A stretch of 64,000 bases of DNA from contig NZ_JAHRXF010000006.1 in the NCBI RefSeq assembly GCF_019104725.1, forward strand, positions 124,001 through 188,000. The letters are read 5' to 3'. Below the pieces are notes generated by a model that was given only the letters and a program-made list of their open reading frames with translations, did not search any database and had not been told where the DNA came from. The position numbers were made by a program, and so were the translations under genes. Origin of the DNA: Streptomyces corallincola. Lineage in GTDB: Bacteria > Actinomycetota > Actinomycetes > Streptomycetales > Streptomycetaceae. Shown here piece by piece: positions 9,862 through 17,501 of the stretch. Every line of letters begins with the position of its first letter. Within the stretch, counting starts at the first letter, position 1.

Positions 9862-10275
9862 GTGACGAACAAGATCCTGCTGGTGGAAGCGTCCGACATG
9901 GTGAGGCACCCCGTCGCGGACCTCCTCCGGCACCACGGCTTCGACGTGACCGAGGCGGCCGACGGCGAGGCCGCGCTCGACCTGCTCGCGGCGGCGGTCA
10001 CCTACGACGCCGTCGTCACGGACATCGAACTGTCCGAGGCGGACGGTCTCGCCCTCGTCCACGAGGTGCGCAAGGACGAACGCTACGCCGCCGCACCGGT
10101 GATCGTCCTGACCCCCGAACCGGAGCCCGCGAGGCAGCGCGAGGCGCACCGGGCGGGCGCCACCGGCGCGCTGGTCAGGCCGTTCGACGGACCCCGGCTG
10201 CTCGCCGAACTGGGGCGCGCGCTGGGGGAGTCGGCCGTCGCGCCGGGTACGGACCCGGTCGTGGAGCATGCGTGA
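9862..10275 (+). CDS. stand-alone response-regulator receiver protein (atypical)
   Basis: A 137-residue CheY-like receiver domain with no output domain. The phospho-acceptor Asp54 sits in AVVTDIELSEADG and the switch Thr84 in PVIVLTPE. The usual acidic pair after beta-1 is reduced to one residue (ILLVEASD, Glu9 followed by Ala). The almost invariant Lys before Pro-Phe is replaced by Arg106 (GALVRPF). Both changes affect Mg2+ and phosphoryl binding, so the protein may be weakly phosphorylated or work as a docking module. Start GTG 9862 follows GGGAGGACC. It is divergent from the PAS-phosphatase gene and may act with it. No sensor kinase is adjacent. Confidence 0.85.
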   Translation: MTNKILLVEASDMVRHPVADLLRHHGFDVTEAADGEAALDLLAAAVTYDAVVTDIELSEADGLALVHEVRKDERYAAAPVIVLTPEPEPARQREAHRAGATGALVRPFDGPRLLAELGRALGESAVAPGTDPVVEHA

Positions 10276-10381
10276 GCGAGCACGGCGGCCGGGCGTGAGC
10301 ACGGGGGTACGGGGAAACCGGCACCGGACCGGTGCGCGACCCCGCGCCACCGCGGCGGACCCGGCCGGAGGAGGCCCCATC

Positions 10382-11350
10382 GTGTCGAAGACGCGGCTCG
10401 CAAGTGCCGTGGCCCTGCTCGTCCTCACCGCTTCGCTGAGCGGCTGCGCGGACCGGAACGGGACGGCGGCGGACGGCGACGGGAAGCGCGGGGGCACGGC
10501 GTCGAGCGGCGCCCCGTCCTCGGGCACGCCCTCGCCGGGCACCGGTGCGCCGGACTCCCCGTCCGCCGGAGCCCCGTCGGACGGGGGCGGCGCGAGTGAC
10601 GGCGCGGGCACCTCGTCCGTCCGGGCCGTCCGCGACGCCTACCGGGCGACGGTCGCCGCCGGTTCGGCGCGGATGACCCTCAGCACGCGGGTGCGGGCCG
10701 AGGGCCAGGCGCTCACCGCGCACGGGGACGGGGTCGCCGACCTCGCCTCCGGGGCCAGCCGGATCACCCTCACCTCGCAGGGCGCGTCCGTCGAACAGCG
10801 TGTCCTCGACGGTGTCCTCTACAAGAAACCGCCCGCCGGGGCCGGACGGCAGGCGGTGCCCGGCGGCAGGACCTGGCTCCGCATCGACCTCGCCCGCCTC
10901 ACGGGCCGGGCGGACGGACTCGCGCAGGTGACCGACCCGGCGGCACCCGTCCGGTACCTCAAGGGACTCGACGGCCGGAACGTCACCCGCACGGGCACCG
11001 AGCGCCTCGACGGCGAACCCACCACCCGCTACCGGGTGTCGGTCCCCGTCTCCGCGCTCACCCGCGGCGCGACCGGCCCGGCCCGTGAACTCGCCCGCCG
11101 AGTGGGCGCGTCCACGATACCGGTGGACCTCTGGCTCGACGCCGAGGGCCGGATGCGCCAGGAGAGCGTGCGGCTCGCCCTGCACCCCCTCAAGGGGCGC
11201 GTGCCGGGTCACGACGACACCACCATGACCAGCACCACCGTGCTCCGGCTGTCGGACTTCGGCACCGAGGCGGCCGTGTCCGCACCGCCCGCCGCCGACA
11301 CGGCGGACGTCACGGACCGCATGCTGAAGAACGGCGGCGGCACCGGCTGA
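10382..11350 (+). CDS. secreted lipoprotein, LppX/LprAFG-like
   Basis: A 322-residue predicted lipoprotein. The N-terminus has two positive residues, a hydrophobic stretch and lipobox LSGC, with the acylated Cys at residue 22. A low-complexity Gly/Ser/Pro/Thr linker (about 30-75) precedes a roughly 240-residue domain that alternates like the beta-rich LppX/LprG fold (ITLTSQGASVEQRVL, VLYKKPPAG, TRYRVSVPVSAL). That family binds lipids or other hydrophobic ligands outside the membrane; the ligand is unknown. Start GTG 10382 follows GGAGGAGG and puts the signal peptide at the very N-terminus. It ends in a strong bidirectional terminator shared with the convergent MFS gene. Confidence 0.82.
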   Translation: MSKTRLASAVALLVLTASLSGCADRNGTAADGDGKRGGTASSGAPSSGTPSPGTGAPDSPSAGAPSDGGGASDGAGTSSVRAVRDAYRATVAAGSARMTLSTRVRAEGQALTAHGDGVADLASGASRITLTSQGASVEQRVLDGVLYKKPPAGAGRQAVPGGRTWLRIDLARLTGRADGLAQVTDPAAPVRYLKGLDGRNVTRTGTERLDGEPTTRYRVSVPVSALTRGATGPARELARRVGASTIPVDLWLDAEGRMRQESVRLALHPLKGRVPGHDDTTMTSTTVLRLSDFGTEAAVSAPPAADTADVTDRMLKNGGGTG

Positions 11351-11369
11351 CGCGTCACCCCCTGCGCAC

Positions 11370-11413
11370 GCGGCGGGAGCCCGCTTCCCTTCCAGGGAAC
11401 GGGCTCCCGCCGC
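11370..11413. terminator. bidirectional intrinsic terminator
   Basis: An inverted repeat of about 20 bp (left arm 11370-11390, right arm 11394-11413, loop TCC) with a single bulged C. It lies between the convergent lipoprotein and MFS-UspA genes. No U tract follows, as is common in Streptomyces. Confidence 0.85.
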
Positions 11414-11436
11414 CCACACGGTCCGCCGTCCACCGG

Positions 11437-13170
11437 TCAGGCGCTGTCCCGCAGTTCGGCGAGGTTCGCCTCCGTCAACGTGCGGGGCGCCGCGTCCGGA
11501 TCGACGAGGACGACCGTGCGGTCCGCGCCGTGGACAAGGGCGGCGGTGAAGCTGCCGTCCGCGAACTGCGCCAGCGGCCCGCGCGGCGAACGCCCGATCG
11601 CCACGGCGCGGGCCTGGGCGTCCGCCGCGTGCCGGGCCAGTGCCCGCCCGGCGGCGGCGTGGTCGCCGACGCTGGTGAGGATCTGCCCGGCCGCCACGAC
11701 GCCCCGCGCGGTGAGCCGGTCGAGGTGGGCGGTGACGGCCGCCCGCGCGCCCTCGTCCGTCTCGGTCTCCGCCGCCTGCCCCTCCACCACGGCCGTCCGC
11801 CGCACATGCACGACCTCCAGCGGGCTGCCCGTGGCCCGCGCGAGCCGCGCCGCCGCGTCCACCACGGCCCCGGCCCCCTCGTCGGAGCCGACGGCCACGA
11901 CGACGGGCGGCGCACCGGCCGGTGCGAGGGCGCGTACGGAAGTGAACGAAGGCGCGGGCGCCGGTGCTTGCACGGTCTCCGGCTCCGCCTCGCGCTCCTC
12001 CGCGCGGCGCAGCAGCCCGTGCCCGCTCGCCAGCACGGGAATGGCCAGCAGGAACGTACCGGCACCGAGGTAGAAGGGCACGCTCAGATCGGTCGCGTCG
12101 GCCAGCCTCCCCGCGACGTACGGGGCGAGACCCCCGCCGATGAAGCGCAGGAAGCCGTACGCGGAGGAGGCGACCGGGCGCTCGACGGGGGAGACGAGCA
12201 TAACGGCCTGCGTGGTCAGGGTGTTGTTGATCCCGATGCACGCACCGGAAAGGATCACCGCCACGATCACCACCGCGGGCGTGCCCACCCCGGCCGCGAT
12301 GACCGCCATGACGACGCCGAGCGCGGCGAGGTTGGCGTACAGCACCGGTGCCGTGCCGAACCGGGCCTGGAGACGCGGCGCGAAGAACACGCTGAACGCG
12401 GCGACCAGCAGACCCCAGCCGGTGAAGACCAGGCCCAGCCGATGGGCGTCCAGCTCCATCGGGTACGGGGCGTAGCCGAGCATGGTGAAGAAGCCCCAGT
12501 TGTAGAGCAGCGCCATGATGCCCATGACCAGCAGGCCCCGGTGGCGCAGGGCCCTGAGCGGGGCGAGGGGTGAGGTGGGGCGCGCGGGCCGGGGCAGTGC
12601 GGGGACGAACGCGAGGGTGGCGACGAGCGCTATGGCCATCAGGGCGGCGACGCCGAAGAACGGACCGCGCCAGCTGATCGCGCCCAACTCCCCGCCCAGC
12701 AGCGGCCCCACGGCGATGCCGAGGCCCAGCGCGGTCTCGTACAGGATGATCGCGCCGCCGAAACCGCCGCTCGCGGAGGCCACGATGACGGCGAGCGAGG
12801 TGGCGATGAACAGGGCGTTGCCGAGTCCCCAGCCCGCGCGGAAGCCGACGATCCCGCCGATGGAGCCGCTCGACCCGGCGAGCGCCGCGAACACCACGAT
12901 GATGCCCAGACCGGTCACCAGGGTCCGCTTGGCGCCGATCCGGCTGGACACCCAGCCCACCACCAGCATCGCCACGGCCGTCACGATCAGATAGCTGCTG
13001 AACAGCAGGGAGACCTGGCTCGGTGTGGCGTGCAGACTGGAGGCGAGCGCGGGCAGGATCGGGTCCACCAGGCCGATGCCCATGAACGAGATCACACAGG
13101 CGAACGCCACGGCCCACACGGCCCTGGGCTGCCGGAACGGACTGGCGCTCTTGGTTCGCGGTGCGTTCAT
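11437..13170 (-). CDS. MFS efflux transporter fused to a C-terminal universal stress (UspA) domain
   Basis: A 577-residue protein. Residues about 15-395 form a 12-helix major facilitator with the drug-exporter-like motif WVSSRIGAKRTLVTG between helices 2 and 3 (motif A). After a charged linker, residues about 425-560 are a UspA fold: VVVAVGSDEGAGAVVDAA at the start, LEVVHVRR in the middle and a nucleotide-loop-like AVAIGRSPRGPLAQFADGSFTAALVH near the end. UspA domains bind ATP or other nucleotides, so the tail may tune transport. ATG 13170 follows GGAGAGAGA. It lies 63 bases after the MarR gene on the same strand and is probably under its control. Confidence 0.88.
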   Translation of the reverse strand: MNAPRTKSASPFRQPRAVWAVAFACVISFMGIGLVDPILPALASSLHATPSQVSLLFSSYLIVTAVAMLVVGWVSSRIGAKRTLVTGLGIIVVFAALAGSSGSIGGIVGFRAGWGLGNALFIATSLAVIVASASGGFGGAIILYETALGLGIAVGPLLGGELGAISWRGPFFGVAALMAIALVATLAFVPALPRPARPTSPLAPLRALRHRGLLVMGIMALLYNWGFFTMLGYAPYPMELDAHRLGLVFTGWGLLVAAFSVFFAPRLQARFGTAPVLYANLAALGVVMAVIAAGVGTPAVVIVAVILSGACIGINNTLTTQAVMLVSPVERPVASSAYGFLRFIGGGLAPYVAGRLADATDLSVPFYLGAGTFLLAIPVLASGHGLLRRAEEREAEPETVQAPAPAPSFTSVRALAPAGAPPVVVAVGSDEGAGAVVDAAARLARATGSPLEVVHVRRTAVVEGQAAETETDEGARAAVTAHLDRLTARGVVAAGQILTSVGDHAAAGRALARHAADAQARAVAIGRSPRGPLAQFADGSFTAALVHGADRTVVLVDPDAAPRTLTEANLAELRDSA

Positions 13171-13233
13171 GCGCGTCTCTCTCCACCCTCGGACGACGAA
13201 CAGGACTGCGACAGCGGTCGTGGCAGGGGCGGT

Positions 13234-13698
13234 TCAGCCGCCCCGGTTCTCCTCAATGACGCGGGTCTCCTCGATGACGCGGGCGAGCGCGGGGAGCGCG
13301 ACCCGCACGGCCCGCTGCTCGGCCTCGCCCAGTTCCCGTACGAGCGACTCCAGTGCGAGTGCCCGTTCGGCCCGGCGCTCACGGAACAGGTCCCGTCCGG
13401 CGGGCGTGACGCCCACGAGCACGCCGCGCCGGTCGTCGGCGTCCGCGCTCCGGCGCACGAGTCCGGCGCGCTCCATCCGCGTGACGAGCTGCGTCATGTT
13501 CGGCTGCGACACCCCCTCCGCCCGCGCCAGTTCACTCAACCGCAGCGGCCCCTCCCGCCCGAGCCGCCCCAGCACGGCCGAAGCGGCCACACTCAGTCCC
13601 CCGGACCGCGCGCTCTCCCGCACATGCCGGACCATCCGCTCCAGAGCCACGATCAGCCGGTCCCCGGAGTCGTCGGCATCGGCCGTACCGCTGTGCAT
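13234..13698 (-). CDS. MarR family transcriptional regulator
   Basis: A winged-helix regulator of 154 residues. The recognition-helix region reads LSELARAEGVSQPNMTQLVTRMERAGLVRR and the wing DADDRRGVLVGVTPAGRDLF, both classic MarR. It is the first gene before the MFS-UspA exporter, so it probably represses this pair and releases DNA on binding a small ligand. Start choice: ATG 13698 lies about 7 bases after a CATAAT minus-10 box, with TTGTTC 17 bases further upstream, which suggests a leaderless transcript. An in-frame ATG at 13713 would add five residues; neither start has a ribosome-binding site. A perfect palindrome covers this start (see operator). Confidence 0.88.
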   Translation of the reverse strand: MHSGTADADDSGDRLIVALERMVRHVRESARSGGLSVAASAVLGRLGREGPLRLSELARAEGVSQPNMTQLVTRMERAGLVRRSADADDRRGVLVGVTPAGRDLFRERRAERALALESLVRELGEAEQRAVRVALPALARVIEETRVIEENRGG

Positions 13699-13712
13699 AA
13701 CTGCATTATGCA
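13694..13712. promoter_or_regulatory. probable MarR operator over the marR minus-10 and start
   Basis: Perfect inverted repeat TGCATAA-CTGCA-TTATGCA: 7-bp arms, 5-base spacer, AT-rich in a GC-rich context. It overlaps the predicted minus-10 (13705-13710) and the ATG at 13698. The size and symmetry fit a MarR dimer site, consistent with autorepression. Confidence 0.72.
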
Positions 13713-13733
13713 TCTACTTGCGGGCCGGAACAA
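13705..13733 (-). promoter_or_regulatory. predicted sigma70-type promoter of the marR-MFS operon
   Basis: Minus-35 TTGTTC (13728-13733), 17-bp spacer and minus-10 CATAAT (13705-13710) on the minus strand. Predicted initiation falls at or next to the ATG at 13698, giving a leaderless mRNA. The minus-35 abuts the hairpin that ends the upstream acetyltransferase gene. Confidence 0.5.
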
Positions 13734-13759
13734 TGCCCCTCCTCGGGGAGAAGGGGCAT
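13733..13759 (-). terminator. hairpin terminator after the GNAT gene
   Basis: Stem ATGCCCCT/AGGGGCAT (13733-13740 with 13752-13759) with an inner CTC-GGG-GAG extension. It is 6 bases past the stop of the acetyltransferase and directly before the marR promoter, so it separates the two units. Confidence 0.65.
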
Positions 13760-13765
13760 CGGCCG

Positions 13766-14713
13766 TCAGTTCCAGGTCATGTTGATCTCGCGCTCGAAGT
13801 TGACGTAACCCAGCCGCCGGAACGCCGCCGCCATCGGGGTGTTGCCGAGGTCGGTGGTGGCGCGGACGCGGGGTGCGCCGGAGGCGGCGAGGACGCGGGT
13901 GCCCTCGGCGAGGAGGTCGCCGACGTGGCCCTCGCCGCGGTGTTCGGGGAGGACGGCGATGTAGGCGATGATCGGGTTGTAGCCGTTGTGGGCGGGGACG
14001 ACGAAGCCGACCGGCCGGTCGGAGCCGGGGAGGACGGCGACGCGCCACCAGTCGCGCGGGCTGGCGTAGCGGGCGAGTTCGCCGGTGAAGTGCGCCGACG
14101 CGACGTCCTCGGGGGACGCCGACTTCAGGTCGTGCACGCTGTGCGCGTCGAGCGTGCCGTCCAGCACGCGGGTCATCAGCGCGGTCAACTCCCCGTCGTC
14201 GTACGGGTTCCGGAACGCCAGGCGGCCGGTCGGCGCGGGAACCGGTGTGCCGGGGCGCCACTCCTGGCGGAGGCGTTCCACGAAGAGGCTGCCGCCGAGC
14301 CGCTCCACGACGGCCATCCGCTCCGTCACGACCCGGCGCGCGGCCTCCGTGCCGCGCCAGTCGGGCGGGACGAAGCGGCCGTACTCCGGTGGCCGGGTGC
14401 CCGCCGGGACGACGGCCGCCAGCGCGGTGCGCAGCAGCAGCGTGCCGGTCCCGATCCGCTCGGCGTCCGGGAGGGTGTCGTCCATGTCGAGGATGTCCAG
14501 CAGGTGCGGCGCGGTGTCGCCGGTACGGCACCACCAGGCGACGCGGGCCACCGGGCGGTCCCCGCGCAGGGCGACCCACATCCACTCCGGACGCCGCCTG
14601 CCCTCGGCGAGGTCGTCGGCCAGTTCGTCGTCGAGGACGTAGGACAGGCGGTTGAAGAGGGTGAGTTCGTCGCGGCCGGTGATCGGCCGCAGGGTCAGGT
14701 CGTTCGGTTCCAC
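13766..14713 (-). CDS. GNAT family N-acetyltransferase
   Basis: A protein of about 315 residues with a C-terminal GNAT domain. IIAYIAVLPEHRGEGHVGDLL is the beta-4/motif-A acetyl-CoA pyrophosphate loop (R-x-x-G-x-G-like, here RGEGHVG), followed by TDLGNTPMAAAFRRLGYVNFEREINM, the typical end of the fold. The N-terminal half is diverged and could be a second, degenerate GNAT domain, as in Eis- or MshD-like double-domain enzymes. Substrate unknown. The start is uncertain: GTG 14713 sits 12 bases after GGGAG, and the open frame extends to 14830. It is a separate unit ended by a hairpin. Confidence 0.78.
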   Translation of the reverse strand: MEPNDLTLRPITGRDELTLFNRLSYVLDDELADDLAEGRRRPEWMWVALRGDRPVARVAWWCRTGDTAPHLLDILDMDDTLPDAERIGTGTLLLRTALAAVVPAGTRPPEYGRFVPPDWRGTEAARRVVTERMAVVERLGGSLFVERLRQEWRPGTPVPAPTGRLAFRNPYDDGELTALMTRVLDGTLDAHSVHDLKSASPEDVASAHFTGELARYASPRDWWRVAVLPGSDRPVGFVVPAHNGYNPIIAYIAVLPEHRGEGHVGDLLAEGTRVLAASGAPRVRATTDLGNTPMAAAFRRLGYVNFEREINMTWN

Positions 14714-14948
14714 GGTGAAAACGTGCTCCCGTCGAGTGTGCCCGTCCGGAACGGAGGCATCGTCACGCAACTCCGGGAAGAAACGGGCGTGTCGGTCGTA
14801 CTGGACATCCGCCGCCCCTCCTCTCACCACTCGGTCCCCGGCACACCGCCGGAAGTCGGCCCCCAGATCTACGGGTTGACACCCGCGACCGGCAACTCCT
14901 TTTCCGTGTACGGCGACAGCGGGCGCCCGCGCCCACCGCTCCGCGCCC

Positions 14949-15359
14949 TCAGTGGAGTTCCGCGCCCCGGCCCGTGCCCATGACCACCCGGATCGTCTTG
15001 CCGTCCGGCGCGGGCAGCACCGACACCTTGCAGCTGAGCCGCTGGACCAGCGGCCACCCGAAGCCGCCGGGCACCGGGGAACCGTCCCGGACGGACGCGC
15101 GCGGGAACAGCGGCGACGCGTCCGCGACCGTGATCGTGATGACGCCGTCGGCGACCACCGCCTCGAATGCGGTCAGACCACCGCCGTGCCGCTGCGCGTT
15201 GGTGATCAGCTCGGTCACCACGAGCAGGATGTCGTCGGTGACGGCCCGCGAGGGCGCCGGACCGCCGTCCGCGTGCAGCAGGTCACGGACGCGGGCACGG
15301 GCGTCGGCGGCGCTGCCGGGCGGCCGGGGCCGTTCGGGGGCCGGTTCGGTGGGCGTCAC
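14949..15359 (-). CDS. RsbW-like anti-sigma-factor kinase / HATPase protein
   Basis: A 136-residue stand-alone GHKL ATPase domain of the HATPase_c_2 type. The N-box ILLVVTELITNAQRHGGG carries the Glu and Asn that coordinate Mg-ATP, VADASPLFPRA is the Asp-containing second box, and GGFGWPLVQRLS the glycine-rich lid. Such proteins bind a sigma factor and phosphorylate a Ser on STAS antagonists. The STAS gene 79 bases upstream is the likely partner. GTG 15359 is the only reasonable start; its ribosome-binding site is weak. No sigma-factor gene is adjacent, so the target must be encoded elsewhere. Confidence 0.85.
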   Translation of the reverse strand: MTPTEPAPERPRPPGSAADARARVRDLLHADGGPAPSRAVTDDILLVVTELITNAQRHGGGLTAFEAVVADGVITITVADASPLFPRASVRDGSPVPGGFGWPLVQRLSCKVSVLPAPDGKTIRVVMGTGRGAELH

Positions 15360-15438
15360 GTGCCTGCTTCACTCTCCATCGGTCCGTCAAGTCCCTTCCC
15401 CCACCCGCGCGGCCGGCCCGCCCGGCGCCGTACGGCTC

Positions 15439-15813
15439 TCACTGGCGGCGCGAGCCGCTGCGCCCGGACCTGACCAGCTCGGCCGCGGCCGGGACATGGT
15501 CGGCGAGGGTGAACACGCGCGCGATGTCGGTGAGATCGAGCAACCGCAGCACCAGCGGCGGCACATGCGCGAGCACCAGCGGACGACCGTCACGGTCGTG
15601 CTCGCCCTGCGCGGTGAGCAGCGCGTGCAGGAAGGAGGAGTCCGCGAACCTCACCCGCGCGAGGTCCACTACGGTGCCCGACACGGAATCGTCGGGCGCG
15701 GGGACCAGCCCCCCGGACAGCAGCGTCGCCTCGTCGGGGTCGAAATCTCCGCTCACCCGCACGATGCGCACGCCGTCCACCACGGTGACGGTCACTTCGG
15801 CTTCGTCGCTCAT
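15439..15813 (-). CDS. STAS domain anti-sigma factor antagonist
   Basis: A 124-residue SpoIIAA/RsbV-like protein. It opens with the beta strands VTVTVVDGVRIVRVSGDFD and has the regulatory loop VRFADSSFLHALLTA, where one of the serines is the expected phosphorylation site. Unphosphorylated STAS proteins bind RsbW-type kinases and free the sigma factor. The start at ATG 15813 gives a normal STAS N-terminus; an in-frame start at 15864 would add 17 unlikely residues. It is followed by the kinase gene, and a hairpin at 15925-15952 separates it from the upstream STAS gene. Confidence 0.85.
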   Translation of the reverse strand: MSDEAEVTVTVVDGVRIVRVSGDFDPDEATLLSGGLVPAPDDSVSGTVVDLARVRFADSSFLHALLTAQGEHDRDGRPLVLAHVPPLVLRLLDLTDIARVFTLADHVPAAAELVRSGRSGSRRQ

Positions 15814-15924
15814 CAGGGCATTCTCACAGGTCGATACGTGTACGAGGAAGCCGGGTCCGGTCATCTCGTACTCCGTACGTACGCGCGGGGAGACGCGGTG
15901 ACCGGGCGGATGCTCCGGCTCGGG

Positions 15925-15952
15925 ACGCGCCCCGGTACGGACCGGGGCGCGT
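15925..15952. terminator. 12-bp perfect hairpin between two STAS genes
   Basis: ACGCGCCCCGGT (15925-15936) pairs fully with ACCGGGGCGCGT (15941-15952) around an ACGG loop. It lies 27 bases downstream of the stop of the first STAS gene on the minus strand and probably ends the phosphatase-B12-STAS transcript or lowers read-through into the STAS-kinase pair. Confidence 0.75.
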
Positions 15953-15978
15953 GACGGTCGGCGCCGGAGCGCCCGCCG

Positions 15979-16395
15979 TCAGGTCTGGGGCGGCGGCAGC
16001 GGCGCGCCCGTCGTCGCGCGGTCCGGCTCCGGCGGGGTCAGCTCCCCGGTCTCGGCGCCGTTCGCGGCGAGCACGTCGGAGGTGCCCGTTATCTCAAGAA
16101 TCCGCTGGAGCGAGGGCGGGCGGTTGAGCAGACGCAGCAGCGTGCCCACCTCGGCGGCCCGGCGCTGGATCATCAGCAGCGAGGCCAGCCCCAGCGAGTC
16201 GCAGAGCGTCAGCCGGGCGCAGTCCAGACTCAGACGGCGGGGCGCGGGATCGGCGCCCAGGCAGGCCGACGCGGTCCGGGTGAGATCGTCGGCGGTGTCC
16301 CAGTCGAGGGCACCGACGATGCCGATGCGGGGATCACCCGCCTCGTCCCGGACCGTCGTCAGATCGAAACTGTCGTCGTGGTGCATCGTCGTCAT
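15979..16395 (-). CDS. STAS domain anti-sigma factor antagonist
   Basis: A 138-residue SpoIIAA-like protein with the conserved phosphorylation loop LTLCDSLGLASLLMIQRRA; the Ser of DSLG matches the regulatory serine. The C-terminal tail is acidic and Pro-rich. Its ATG (16395) overlaps the TGA of the cobalamin-binding gene by four bases (ATGA), so translation is coupled; this fixes the start. As the last gene of the phosphatase-B12-protein-STAS transcript, it is the most likely substrate of that phosphatase and the probable output of the cobalamin-binding protein. Confidence 0.88.
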   Translation of the reverse strand: MTTMHHDDSFDLTTVRDEAGDPRIGIVGALDWDTADDLTRTASACLGADPAPRRLSLDCARLTLCDSLGLASLLMIQRRAAEVGTLLRLLNRPPSLQRILEITGTSDVLAANGAETGELTPPEPDRATTGAPLPPPQT

Positions 16396-17501
16396 GTGTC
16401 GAGGGAGGGGGTGGGGGACGGGGGAGTGGCGGAGCGGTCGTCCAGGGTGGCACGCCCGCGCGCGAGGAAGTCCGCCGCGCGCGGGAAGTCCTTCAGTTCC
16501 TCACCGAGCAGCGCGAGACCGGGGTCGAGGACCCTGGCCGGTACGCCGCGCGCCTGGAGGATGTCGCCGGTCCAGGTGAGGAACCCGGTGAACAGACCGG
16601 CGTCGTCGGTGTAGAGGGCGGCGGCGAGGAAGTCCACGATGTGCGCGACGTCCTCGGCGGTGCGTTCCCGCTGCTCCTCGCTGTAGGCACGCATCGCGGG
16701 CAGCCGCGTCTCCAGCCCGCCCAGGGTGTTCTTCACCAACTGCCGCTTGCTGCGCCAGACCAGGGTGTACTCCTGGTCGGCCAGGTGCGGCAGGTCTTCG
16801 AGGGTCTGCCGTACGGCGCCGGTGCGCGGCCGGGGCAGCCGGGCGTCGAGGACCGCCGCGGCGGCGCGGGCGTCCGGCGCCCAGGCGTCCGCGCCGAGCA
16901 GCCGCGCGTAGCGGCCGTCCGCGCCGAAGGCGCCGCCCCCGGCGAGCACCGGGACGCCGATGGCCTGCGCGGCGGTGATCGCCGTGTGCGCGTCGGGCAG
17001 CCGGGTCGCGATGGACGACGACAGCGCCAGCGCGTCCGGGGCGGTCTGGTGCAGATGCGCGATGAGATGCGGGGTCGGCACCTGGGCGCCGAGGAACTCC
17101 GTGCCGTACCCGCGATGGCGCAGCACCTCGTTGAGGATGCGGGCGGGCAGGGCGTGCCACTCGCCGTCCACGCAGGCCACGGTGACCGTCCCGGCGCCGG
17201 GACGGGGTTCGGGGGGCGGGACGTGGTGCGCCATCGCGGCGATGACCCGGTCGTGGATCGCGGTCGCGGCGTGCTCCTGGGCCACCGTGAACCGGTCGGC
17301 GGCCCACTCGGTGCCGACCTTGCGCTGCACGGCGGCGATGACGTCGAGCAGGACGGCCTCGGCGCCCGTGCCGGTGTCGAGGCAGGTGAACACCGCCTGC
17401 CGGGCCGCGTGCTCGTCCCGGTCGCACACGGCCCGCCAGAGGTCGCGGCGGGCGCGCCGCAGCGCCGGGCGTCCGTCCGTCGCGGTGGTGGATCGGGTCA
17501 T
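16392..17501 (-). CDS. cobalamin (B12)-binding protein with CarH-type motif
   Basis: A 369-residue soluble protein. Residues about 15-95 form the helical B12-binding cap, and about 104-200 the Rossmann-like B12 domain with VDGEWHALPARILNEVL, where His116 is the expected lower cobalt ligand. The cap contains W66, then nine residues, then E76-H77. This W-x9-EH arrangement is the signature of light-sensing adenosylcobalamin domains of CarH/LitR. No MerR DNA-binding domain is present. The C-terminal 165 residues (from about 205) are mostly helical and not recognised. ATG 17501 overlaps the phosphatase stop (ATGA), and the 3' end overlaps the STAS start. It is inferred to be a photoreceptor or B12 sensor acting through protein partners. 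Confidence 0.85.
   Translation of the reverse strand: MTRSTTATDGRPALRRARRDLWRAVCDRDEHAARQAVFTCLDTGTGAEAVLLDVIAAVQRKVGTEWAADRFTVAQEHAATAIHDRVIAAMAHHVPPPEPRPGAGTVTVACVDGEWHALPARILNEVLRHRGYGTEFLGAQVPTPHLIAHLHQTAPDALALSSSIATRLPDAHTAITAAQAIGVPVLAGGGAFGADGRYARLLGADAWAPDARAAAAVLDARLPRPRTGAVRQTLEDLPHLADQEYTLVWRSKRQLVKNTLGGLETRLPAMRAYSEEQRERTAEDVAHIVDFLAAALYTDDAGLFTGFLTWTGDILQARGVPARVLDPGLALLGEELKDFPRAADFLARGRATLDDRSATPPSPTPSLDT

Noticed and set aside
10175..13186. 1003-codon minus-strand ORF opposite the lipoprotein and in another frame of the MFS gene
   Set aside because: Arg-rich frame-shifted reading of the MFS gene; the 577-residue MFS-UspA frame has proper helices and motifs.
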